Positions 13,262-24,800 of a DNA stretch of 64,000 nucleotides are shown here, in pieces. The stretch spans positions 10,788,001-10,852,000 of the forward strand of contig CP075494.1 of the NCBI GenBank assembly GCA_021613535.1, given 5' to 3'. This stretch comes from Adineta vaga (taxonomy: Eukaryota; Rotifera). A program made the position numbers and the translations under genes. Under the pieces are notes generated by a model. That model worked only from the letters and a program-made list of their open reading frames with translations. It ran no database searches and had not been told where the DNA came from. Position 1 is the stretch's first letter. Each line of letters starts with the position of its first letter.

Positions 13262-15626
13262 ATTTTATTCTCTACTTGTACATATAGTTATATGAATTTC
13301 TTTTCTCTTTTTTTGACAATAAATATGCAACGTAAATAGATTGTTTTTTTTTAAAAGTTAAACTATGATATGAAACGAATCGTAAGAAGACAAGAAGCAT
13401 AATATATAACTGAATAAGAATTGATTGAAGCCACAATCATAGTTCTTGGAAATTCATTTTCCTGAGATCAGTTACTAGTTTTCGTTGTCAGAACAAGGAC
13501 ACTCAGACATGAAGTTACAAGACAAAAAGAAGAATTTTTCTAAAATATACCTCTCCAACTCGAACGCTATGGTTCATTTATCTGCTATAAAGATACTATT
13601 GATCATTTTTTACTGTTCAAAGCTGTGGTTAAAGTAAAAATCAAAAAAAAAACTCACACTAATTTTCTCGAAACTGATCGTTTTTTCACCAAATCCTTCG
13701 ACTTCAGACTGAAATCGATTTATAAATGGTTTCAAATAAATAAAAACTATTGTTAGCATGTCCTCAATATGAAATTATCTATTGGGCTTTCGTAAAATAT
13801 CGAGAATATCTACAGTATTAGTAATTTTTAAATAAGCGATAATGAATTTTTCTTTTTGCCGTGTAAAACTGTTATATGATAACGATTTTGAATAAGTGAA
13901 TTTGTGCCATAAACCATTACCTATCTTCATATTTTTAGTCTTTAGTTAAAATTTTTAACTTGTCATTGAACTTTGTAAATGGTGAGCAAAAATCGAGAAT
14001 TTGAATCGTGTCAACGATTCTCACGCATGATCACCACAAGCTTATATATAACAGGAGGAAACTTTTCTCAGATTCATTTATAACCTTGGACCTTATCCTT
14101 CAAAGTAAAGGTAGAATCATCATTGTAATAATGATTTGTTAATGGCAACTAAAAAATTTGTAACGAAGCTATCATTTAAAAATCATTTTCATCCTATGAA
14201 AGTAATGTTTAGTGTCAAATAGTAGTAAATATATACAATAGACATCCAAATCGCATCGATATCATAGGTTGCATTCATAACTGATCTTTCAATCTTATTT
14301 AGTCCTTACGAGACTATCTTATCAAATATAATATCCGACGTTTGTTGTGCGACATTGGTTGTCTCGATCATATCTTAACAAATATGGATCTACTCTGTCT
14401 CTCTCTCTCCATATATATATAATTAATAATTAACAATATGTTTCAAATTGTTTTTCTTTCTATTCATATCAATGAAGAGAAAAAAATTCGATCATCATAC
14501 ATATTAACCTTGTACAATTCTATTGTTAATTTTTTCAATCATACATCTCATCAGTTTCAATGTCATCCATACGCATGTACAACTATTGATTTCAATAGAC
14601 ATCGACATGATGAATTAAAAAAAGACTGCCTATCGATCATAAAGTGTATATGTATGTAGTCGAGATGTTCATTGTTCTATTTTCACCTTTCCACCTACTA
14701 CGATTAAAAGAAGTATATTCAAGGACTATCATCTTTTATATCCGGAGAGTTGTTTGTTGATCGATGAGTATATTATACAATTATGCATTCCTACCCTTGA
14801 AATCACTCGTTTGTACGTACTCATATAAAAGAGAGAGAGTAAGCAACAAAAAAAAAGGAAATCTGACCTAAGTAGGCAAGCTTGGATTAATTCTTTGACA
14901 GTTTCTATTGATTCGACTTCAGGCAGTGACGATGAGGCTTCGTTTATATTTGTATATTCTCTTGAAATATAGTCGATTATTCATTCAGTATACGATTTCA
15001 CGCTCTCTTTCTCTATTCTCAAACAAATCTCTTTTATTCCTATTTCATATTCACTCTGTTTCTAACATTCGAAACAATCGTTCAATTGACAGATAAATCT
15101 TGTCATTCACCATAAATAATTATTACATCATCTTTTTTTTATCAGACCTCCTGTTTGTTGTTATTGGTACGACTCCGCTGGCTCGATGATATCCATCTTG
15201 ACATATGTAGTGCATATATGTATATACAAGTTTTATGATTGAATAATTGAGCATCATATTTCAATTGGACAGAGATTTCCAAATCCACTTGAATCAGTTT
15301 TCATTGACATCTTCTCTGTTCAATATTTGAACAAAAGAGGAATTGTGTGCATGTGTATACATATTTTTTCCCTCTCTCTTAGTGACTCTCTACACATACC
15401 TGTATCAAGTACATCGTTGATTCGAAGGTAAGAGGAAAGCAAAAAAATCGAACATTGTCAAACGCCGACGGTCAATTGATGTTAACCTTTGCTTACGGAT
15501 GAGATATCCTTATATATGTATGTATGTTGATTTAGTTGTAGTAGTCACCATCAAGTTTTGATAAAAACAGTAGAACAAAAAAAAAGGTTATTCTAGATTT
15601 ATTTTTTCTATGGTAATGTTCACCAG
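13262..15626. other. Gene-poor interval between PALS1 and the USP-like gene
   Basis: About 2.4 kb, A/T-rich. It contains the PALS1 3' UTR (AATAAA near 13318) and small chance ORFs (for example 14438-14659) that match nothing I know. I specifically looked for a USP catalytic-cysteine exon here and did not find one. Confidence 0.5.
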
Positions 15627-18062
15627 ATGAATCTTATGCGAATGGTATGTATATATATATAGATGTGTGTGTGTTGTTTAGTGATGAATTACTCTTGATA
15701 TGTTTATGTTTAGCATCAATGTGGCAATGTCAATTACCATTGTCAAGTAAAGGAAAGTCTTGTTGATGATAATAATAGAGCGACATTTACGCGAACAGTT
15801 TATCAAGTTGATGCAACAACGATATGGTAAGTCATTTTGTGTGTGTAGTGAAAATTGAAGTAATCAGAACCGGATGTTTTCTTTTTTCTATAGTCGAATT
15901 ATTAAACGAAATGAATATCAATGTTTGTATAAATCATTTGGTCAACTACTTTATCTTGCTTCGAAAGATCGACAAAGAAAAAAAAGTCGACATCAAATAG
16001 ATAATCTTCTGTTATTACAAAATGTACAAGATTTAAGTACGTGACATTGATATATCGATAAAAAAATGACTGAAATATTTGTTTTTATTTGATTAGTTCC
16101 TATTGCTATTCATTGGAATCTATCTCAATGTACGACTAGTGATGTAGAAGATCTTGTGTCATTTATCGATCCATTTATAACACTTCGAGAAGTAGATAAT
16201 AAAATTCTCATTTTATTGATCACTTTTTCTTTCTCGTTCTCGTTTTTCTTCGTGTTCTAGTTGTTCTATGACGTGACTACTAATGATACTCCTATCAAAC
16301 AATTGAACCTCATTGGTCTCATTTGTTTTTATGGTGGTTCGATCGAAGTATTTTTCTCCTATGAACATTCCATCTGTAAATGGCTCTTCTGTTTTGATGG
16401 GAATATAACCGTAGTGAACGATTGGAATGCTGTTCGTAGTAAATGTATTGATTTTCATCTTCAACCATTTTTGCTTATATATGTTAATTCACAACAAAAT
16501 CCTGTTGATATAACTCAATTACTCAGACGAACTGTGATTCAAGAGAAAAGTAAGAATAATATTGGAAGTTTATTCAGTATTTTTAATTAAAAGAAAACGA
16601 AATGAAGACTTGAAATTTGTGATTACGTCAGTAATAGTGTAGGTTATTCTGACTATACAATCGCAATTATCCATCCCGTTCAGTGATTGCTTTTGTTATG
16701 TTACGATATCTGTATGTTAGAAGAGAGAGTGAGAGTGAGAGTGAGAGTGAGAAAGAAGAATAGTGATGAACGGCAAATGTGTAGTTCGTTGTTCTTTCTT
16801 CTTTTCTTCTTCTCCTCCTGTCATTTATCGCGCATGATTAGAAAAATAACACCAACTGGTTACGTCTTTTCTTATTTACAGTTCTACCTTGCGAAAGAAG
16901 ATTAGAACCTTCAATACGTTCAATGACAAAACAAGAACAATATCAATGCAATGTAAACATATTTCAACATGATTTCGAAGATCCTTCAAAAATTTGTTCA
17001 TTTGCTTCATTAAATTCTTCCATGTTATTTCTTCCCAAATCAACATCACCTCCTACATCATCTTATATCAATCAAGAAACAGTTGCTAAAGTCATGCAAC
17101 AACAACTATCGAAGAAAGGCGAATCATTATCTGATATCACATCACCTCTTGTTCATATTCGAACACAAAAACAAAAAATGGATGAAACATTATCTAGTGG
17201 AGATTCTTCAACATCATCATCATTATCATCACAACGTGATTCTGGTTTAGGTAGTGGTATTACTGATGGTTCAAGTGATGATAGCCTTACCGACAGTACT
17301 GACCCGACCGAACAAATGATGAGTAAGTTGAAATCTATCCTATCCACATCTGTGTCTATGTTTTTTGTTTATTTATAATATCGATCTGAATTTCAAGTCT
17401 TCTCTTGTTTTCCTTTTGATTCAGATGATACTCATTTGGATATGACATTGGCATCAATTGAATATTATCTCGAACAATCATTGAAGTATGAAAGTGCAAG
17501 TCATTATTCATCTGCATTAGAATCTTGCCAACGAGCATTAACACTAATTGATCAAATACTTTATCTTCATCACAATAATAATACACGTATAACAACTTAT
17601 CTTCGACCTAGGAAAAATAGTTTGTTATTACGAATCCGTTCATTGAAAAGACGACAAATAGAATATGAAGAATCGAATCCAATCCCAGTTAAACCTGTCG
17701 AGAGCAAGCAAGAAAATAAATTATCAATATTAACTTCTTCTACTCGATTATTATCTCGTCCGAAAAAGAATGTCAAATTTTCCGATAATGTCGCACTAAT
17801 TGTTCCAAGATTCGATGATGATAATGAAGCACCTCGAGAACATTTAATTCATTCCTTCTTAAGAAACATACATAAACAACAACAACAACAAAAACATCAA
17901 GATTCTGAAACCGATTCACCATCATCATCAATGAATGATATACCCATTGGTTTAATTGAATGTACACTTTGTCATAAACGAATTTCGAATACAAATCATA
18001 TTGGCAATTATTGTTCGAACTGTCATTTTTATATGCAAAGATTTCAACCTATAAATTCATAA
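15627..18062 (+). CDS. USP53/USP54-like inactive ubiquitin hydrolase, apparently N-terminally truncated
   Basis: Predicted 577 residues if it begins at 15627. Exons: 15627-15644, 15714-15826, 15894-16036, 16097-16191, 16261-16549, 16882-17322, 17428-18062; phases agree. The C-terminal half of a USP fold is clear by eye: IPIAIHWNLSQC, LFYDVT, LNLIGLICFYGGSIEVFF, CIDFHLQPFLLIYV parallel USP53/54 (VTIGLVWDSEH, LFYRVT, LVGMICYYGKHYSTFF, KGHYQPLLLLY). The position of the catalytic His appears replaced (GKH to GGS), and no catalytic Cys box is found. A Ser/Asp-rich linker follows, then an MIT-like helical hairpin (EYYLEQSLKYESASHYSSAL) and a C-terminal CxxC...CxxC pair (CTLCHKR, CSNCHF). The first exon is uncertain; 15627-15644 could be internal, making the gene longer. 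Confidence 0.72.
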
Positions 18063-18955
18063 AAATAGACAATGTTCAATCTCTCGTATATACCCATATT
18101 CTGGTGCTAATATTTTTTCGTATTTATTCCTTTTTTTTGTTCTCGTTTGTGAAGAGAACGACATTTTGACAATAAAACACTTCTTTATATAATTCACAGA
18201 ATGAAAAAGCCAGAAGCATATTCACGAATAGTAAGATGATGAGGTATGAAAAAGAAAAGAACAAATCAAGGGTAACTTCAACGATCTATATAGTTTAGGT
18301 CCTACATCTATTTAACCAATTTTCTTTTCTAATTCAATTTTGTATTGAATTGACGATTTCTAAAATCTTCGTCATATTTAATAACTATCAACAATCGTAT
18401 AAATGATACTCATTAGATTGGAACAGAAGAGAAAGTAATGTAAGATTGTCTCATTGCTACCAAATTTCAATACAAACACAGATTTACTAAAAAATGAAAA
18501 ACGCTTGAGGTGAGCGTTTTCCTATAAGCACACAGCACATATATTTAGTATCCAACTGATTAAGGAAGAAGTATGTTACAGAATTCTTTCCAAGACGAAT
18601 TACATGAACTTATAAATATCAAATCTAACATTATTGCCAGAAAGTAATACATGATCTTCTTACTAACGTAAAAAATCATAGATATTTGAATTTGGATATC
18701 TCTAAAAACAAACATACTTGTTTAGAATTAGAAATAAAGTCGTATTCACTACAACAAAACTATAGAGTGCATTTAAGTTCATGGAATATCAAAAAAATAT
18801 TGATTTCAAATGATTTTTCATGTTCAATACACTGACAAACTAGAACTATTTTTCTTTGATTTTCTTTTTGAAAATAGCAGAGTATGATACTAGTCTAATG
18901 AATCATTGATTAAGTATAGAGAGATGACTAATGAAAATCGTGCATATTTCACTTA
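18063..18955. other. Intergenic region between USP-like and CDF genes
   Basis: Contains a likely polyadenylation signal (AATAAA near 18171) and an 8-bp perfect inverted repeat with a 7-base loop at 18498-18520 (AAAACGCT / AGCGTTTT). No coding sequence seen. Confidence 0.55.
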
Positions 18956-20822
18956 ATGGCACATGAAATCATCACTATTGATTCATATCTCGATGAAGTA
19001 TCGATTTCAAGGCCGATTTATGGTTCCATAGAACATTTTCTCTCGTTACGATATGATCTATCACAGGATAAAACACTTTCAAAACGTGCAAAGTAAGCTA
19101 ATTCAATATTTTCCATTGTATATTAAAATATGTCACAGACGGTTTTATAAACATCAAAATACAATGATTGATAGATATGCTAGTCTTCTAAATCAAGTTT
19201 CTGAACAAAATATCGATCAAACAACGAGAAAACTATCAAATCGTGTAAGAATTCTAACGATTCTGTCTCTAGTCATAAACATCGTAATTGATTCTATCAG
19301 TTCATTCGAAAAAAAACAGAAATATTTAAGCTAACTTTTAGTGTTTATTTTTCCTGAAAATCATTGCATCAATTCTTTCAAATTCTTTATCGGTTATATC
19401 CAGTGTTGTTGATTCTGCTGTTGATTTGATTTCAAGCTTAATTCTATTCTGGACTGCACGTGCTATACGTAATCGAAATCAATATCAATATCCTGCTGGA
19501 CGAACACGTCTTGAACCCATCGCAATCATCATTCTTTCTGTAATTATGTGTTCAGCATCGGTTGAAATCCTTACTGAAGCATTAAAACGATTATTTACTT
19601 ATATCAGATATCTTACTCATCATACTAATGAAATTCCTGAAGTGAATATGAATATTAAACAACCGATTCCAATCATTGCAATGTGTATAACTATCAGTAA
19701 GAAATTCAATTAGATTTGAGAATGTTATGAGAAGTTCTTCACTTATAATTATTTACGCATACTTAATATTGATTTTTCGACCGATTTCAATCATTTATAT
19801 TCTCCTTGAGTATAAAAAGTAAACTTGTTCTTGCATCAAAATTTTACTAACCTTTTCCTCACATATTATCACACAACATTCTCCCATTCTCAATTGATAC
19901 TTCAGTTCAACGCATTGATTCAAGTAGGAAATAATTATCAACCTATAATTACCATTTTTTCCTTCACTGAATCACCTCAACAAATATCATGTCTAATTTG
20001 TTTCCGTTCTTGTTGTGACGAACAGAATAGACTTTTCTTCTATTTCTTAGTACTAAAAATTACCTTGTACTATTTTTGTCGGGACGTACAAGTGGAAACG
20101 ATTAAAGCACTTGCACAAGATCATCGAAATGATATTCTGTCCAATTGTATAGCCTTGATTTCTGGTTTGATTGGTAAGAGATTTACTGGATGAGAAAAAA
20201 AAAACTTTTTTTTCTTCTTTCCTTTTCCTATATTGCGGAAATTGATTATTTAGCTGGTCAAACGCTTTCCGGACAAATCAATATCCGATTTATTATGATT
20301 GATCCAAGTAAAGAATCAGATTTGCTGTAATTCAATTCATAATCTATCTAGTTGGTGCCATCATCATATCGATATGCATCATTATTTCCTGGGTTCTACA
20401 AGCAACATGTAAGCTACATGTAAACTTTCCTTCACAATCTTGAAAACTTTTATTTTTGAAAAGTACATATTCGTCATTTAACTGGCGTGACTGCTAATCC
20501 TGATTTTCTTAAAGTTATTACTTGGATTGCAATGAATTTTTCTCCATATCTAACAAAAATCGACATGGTTAAAGCATTTCATTTTGGTACTGATCTGCTT
20601 GTTGAAGGTAGAGAAAAGTAAATTCTATGTATGCTGAATAATCTCATTTACATTGTTGTTTCAGTCGATATTGGATTACCAGGTAATATGCAAATTCAAC
20701 AAGCGCATGATATCGGAAATCATCTTCAAAGAAAATTAGAAACTATGCCTGAAATCGCACGTGCTTTTGTCCATATTGATTATGAATTTGAACATCAACC
20801 TGATGAACATAAAAAAATCTAA
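18956..20822 (+). CDS. Cation diffusion facilitator, Mn/Fe-type (CDF family)
   Basis: Predicted 390-residue membrane transporter that exports or sequesters divalent metal in exchange for protons. Exons 18956-19092, 19139-19283, 19342-19696, 20051-20173, 20254-20307, 20352-20408, 20464-20607 and 20665-20822 join in phase to whole codons. Start is ATG at 18956 (MAHEIITIDSYLDE), the first in-frame ATG found. The N-terminal FYKHQNTMIDRY motif, six predicted TM segments, TM2 metal site DSAVD (DxxxD), TM5 site DHRND (DxxxD) and a C-terminal cytosolic domain (TGVTANPDFLKVITW, VDIGLPGNMQIQQAHDIGNHL) are all present. DxxxD in both TM2 and TM5 is typical of Mn-CDFs such as the plant MTP8-11 group (family knowledge); substrate is inferred. 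The gene looks broken if introns are ignored, but is intact when spliced. Confidence 0.9.
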
Positions 20823-21696
20823 TCAAGAGGAAAGAAATATGGTTAGCAAATAAGATTGCTTGGTACTGTCAATCTTATCATCATCATTATTATCATTATC
20901 ATCGAACAGATATAACAATTAATCACATCCTTAGAACAATTGTTGATTTGGAAGAGCCAGAGAAAATAACACTATTAAACCATCTGGAAATCCGTTCGAA
21001 TGAATCTTTTGAATGTCATTCAACATGTTATCCGTTTAACTCATTATATCGCGCTAAGCATCGATGTGTTCACCAGAGATATTTTTCTTCTTCTTCTTCT
21101 TCTTCTTCTTCTTTTTTCATCACACATATAAAGCAGAAAGCAACATTTATGCAATTTCCTTTCTAGAAAAGATGATGATGACGACAACGATGTTGAATGA
21201 TTTAGCTATTCCCGTCGTCACCGACAAGAGCCATGCCGATAAACTAATATCAATCTTATATAAAAAAAAATGTCTAGAAGAAGGAAGATGAAGATGAAAT
21301 TATTAACGTATATGCTTTCTAACTGTCTATATAGAATGCGCGTGTGCAAAAGCAAGTGTTTTAGATGTTGATGAAAGAAGAAACGAGAGCCGCAGGAAAT
21401 CTTTTCAGAGAAAGAAAGAGAAGGAGAGAGTAACTAGCTATATCTACTATTTTGTGATCGACAAGATCGTCACTCATCTTCTCTCCTAATTCGAACTTGA
21501 AGAGAAAATCTCATGTCTTTAGAAGGATCTACAATGTAATACTTCTTGATGTTTTCTTTCTTCTCATACTACTTTATTGAACGAATGACTACTTATTACA
21601 TATGAATCAGACAACAACAATAATCATTCCGAACATCTCAGTAAATGTCAATATTTACATTTAACTTAAATTGAAAACTTAAACAAGATTATCCGA
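20823..21696. other. Intergenic region between CDF and stomatin genes
   Basis: CDF 3' UTR and presumed upstream region of the first stomatin exon. Holds a (TTC)9 microsatellite. A short ORF starting ATGATGATGACG near 21172 has no recognisable match and is not called. Confidence 0.5.
21085..21111. repeat. (TTC)9 microsatellite
   Basis: Nine perfect TTC units. The poly-Ser or poly-Phe ORFs across it are an artefact of the repeat. Confidence 0.9.
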
Positions 21697-21862
21697 ATGC
21701 GTCATAACGGAAAACACCCACATTCACACCCGCAACAACAACAACAGCACTATAATTGGAAATCAGATGATGAACGACGAACACGATCAGTAACAGCATC
21801 GATTCAAGGTTCAACAAATAATAATAGTGTCGGTAATTTTACTCATGAAAACACTCCTACAG
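21697..21862 (+). other. STOM: Stomatin alternative first coding exon 1a
   Basis: ATG at 21697, 55 codons plus one base, then donor GTATCT. It encodes a His/Gln-rich hydrophilic N-terminus ([18 protein letters not shown]...). The phase-1 end fits the common exon at 23582. Confidence 0.65.
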
Positions 21863-24800
21863 GTATCTTATAGATTGAAATGTTGTTTAACAGATGTTAA
21901 TTTCATCAAGAGAAAATTGGCAATAACATAGATTGATAGTTGATCCTTGACAATTGTTAACATAATTGTCAAGGGACACAAAATCTTGTGTCATGTTTAC
22001 CCTGATATTAAGTGACATTGCAATTGTAATAAGGGTGTATAACAACGATAGTATCGGAAAATACAGATTTTCGTTCTCTCCCCCCCCCCCTCCTTCTCGA
22101 CAGACTGGCCAAACATGCTTAAATTAACTTACTAGGAAAAGAAAAAGAAGAAGAAGAAATAGAAACAGAAAAAAAGAAATCGTGGAACCAACGAAGAGAT
22201 CAAATCGAATCGATAAGCAGATCAGTTCTCGGCATTCTATATAATTCTTTTATGTAAAGCACTCAATCTAGAAAGATTCATTCGATCGGAATGCAACCGC
22301 GACGACGATCTTCTTCAAGACAGAGAATCGCTGCAGCGATCTATCGTTGGACAGGTGAGAACAGAAACTAGACTTCATTGAAGCAATTACTAAATATCGC
22401 TTTTATCTAATCAATTTAAACACACTTGTCACAATGTAAACAAATAATTCATATTAAGAAGAACTAAAACAAATGATGGAATGGTGCATGATCATCAGCA
22501 CCATCCATTCATTGGTATTGTTGTCACTGTTGTTCTCAGTTTCTCTCTTTCTCTCCATTTAATAAGAAATTATTACTATGATTTCATCAAAAGTACTGAA
22601 CTTTTAGATGGTCTCTCTAGAGAAACAAACGACGATAGATTGATCAATTTTTCACATGTCATTGAATGAAGTTAGATCAGATTTCATCTAGATATGACTG
22701 ACTGTCCTGTCTTGTATATATAGACCACCAAGAGACATCCAATTATATAATTGGAACGTGGTTTGTATGTGAATAGGACAACATAAAAGAAGGAGTAGTA
22801 TAGAGACTAGCAAGAGGAAGAGAAAGAGCAAGAGAGATGGAAGAGGATCGTTCTGATGACTCGAAAGCTGAGAAAAGAGAAGAGAAAGGAGAAGAAGAAG
22901 AAGAAGAAGAAGAAGAAGAAGAAAAAAAGAAGAAGACAACGGAAATACATTTACGGTGAATCGCAAAACACGATTGTTCGATAGTGGATATGTTTGTGTG
23001 ACATCAAGCATTCGTTTTCATGGACGCTTCATCATTAGATCGAAGATCGATGAGACCAACAAGTAAGAATAAAAACTTTTGCAATATGGATATTATCAAA
23101 ACTAAACATCAGTTTTTTTCTGTCAATTAATGTTTCTTGATGAAATTATCATAAAGACAAAAATCGCATTAGACAGAAAAATGACATGATGAATCTTTCG
23201 AAATCAATAGTGACAGGCAAAATATAGATACATGTATATATATATATAAACACTTTCTGGTCTTAGAAGCCGATAGTGTAGCAAATAGAACATAAACGAC
23301 AATAGAGTAGTTAGCAGCAACAATTCTTATTGTCCTACTTAAGAGCTAATAATGTCAGGAACAATATAGACGATTATTACTAAGAAAAAAATGGTAATCG
23401 AAGAAGCAAATAGATCTCATGAATTACATGGGCAATACCGTCATCATAGACCTATAAGCGATAATCTTCAATCATCAATGTCTGTAATACATAGTGGTAA
23501 TAGGATTGCTTTCTTCTTGATGAAATAAACATTATTTTTCTGGCATTATTATTTTTTCTAAAGAGATTTCGTTTTTCTTAGGTTCTCATGAAGATTATAG
23601 TCTTGGCCTTTGCGGTTATATATTACTTTTTCTATCATATGCACTCATCTGTTTAACCTTTCCATTTTCACTAACTGTTTGTCTGAAAGTAAGAAAAACA
23701 ATTGTGTTCTTTTTTTTGTTCATTTGATAATTTTTATGAGATAATTTAGGTTGTTCAAGAATATGAACGTGCTGTCATGTTTCGATTGGGTCGTATCCTT
23801 GGTGGTGCCAAGGTATATTTCCGTTTTTCTTTCATAGAGATCATATTTATGGTTATCTCTGCTTGAATTATATAGGGACCTGGTCTGTTTATCATAGTAC
23901 CATGCGTTGATGCCTATACCAAAGTTGATTTAAGAACCGTGACATTTGATGTACCACCACAGGAGGTTTGTTTCGAGTCATTAATATAAACCCGTTTTTA
24001 TTGTTTATATATATATATATATATATTTGTAGATTTTAACGAAAGATTCTGTCACAGTTGCAGTTGATGCTGTGGTTTATTTCCGAGTATTCGATCCTGT
24101 CATATCTATTACCAATGTTGAAGATGCACCGAAAAGTACTCAATTGCTTGCGGCAACAAGTTTACGTAACGTGTTAGTGATATGAATTTCTAAGTCGTAG
24201 AATATTTGAATATATATGATTTTCTTTTTCTCGGATTAGTCTTGGTACAAAATCATTACAAGAAATATTGTCTGATCGAGAATCAATTGCGCAAACAATG
24301 CAGGTCAATTAGTCGATGATAATCTATTTTCCAGAAAATGATAACAATAGTTCTTCTTTTCTTTCTCTTTAGGCTGCTTTAGATGAAGGTACAGAATGTT
24401 GGGGAGTTCGAGTCGAACGTGTAGAAGTGTAAGTAGTTGATATCAAACGATCTCTTCATGGTTAATTTATGTTCTCGGTTTTTATTTTGTAGAAAAGATG
24501 TTCGATTACCCGTTCAACTACAAAGGTAAATAATTGAATTAGTACAGTTCATTGATCAGCTTTCTTTCATTGATAGAGCAATGGCAGCTGAAGCAGAAGC
24601 AGCACGAGAAGCGCGTGCTAAAGTAATTGCTGCTGAAGGTGAACAAAAAGCATCGAGGTATAGAAACGATCAAATCCTTTGTATTCTATTCATAAAAAAA
24701 ACAATATCTTGTTTAATTAGAGCATTGAAGGACGCTGCCGATGTTATCATGCAATCACCAACCGCTCTTCAACTTCGATATTTACAAACATTAACAACAA

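Noticed and set aside
14438-14659. 73-codon plus-strand ORF with HSHQFQCHPYAC-like Cys/His content
   Set aside because: Considered as a missing USP exon, but it does not resemble the USP Cys box and lacks suitable flanking splice sites.
16722-16755. GAGAGT/GTGAGA tandem repeat as a coding element
   Set aside because: It lies in an intron of the USP-like gene; simple repeat, and the ORF across it is a chance reading.
18956-20822. Apparent frameshifts and stops in the CDF gene
   Set aside because: First taken as a pseudogene, but eight exons with canonical splice sites restore a complete 390-residue frame.
22081-22091. Poly-C run as a G-quadruplex or telomere-like element
   Set aside because: A single short homopolymer without repeated C-blocks; no telomeric array.
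22688-23011. 107-codon minus-strand ORF rich in Leu/Ser
   Set aside because: It arises from the (GAA)n purine tract read on the opposite strand; low complexity, no domain.
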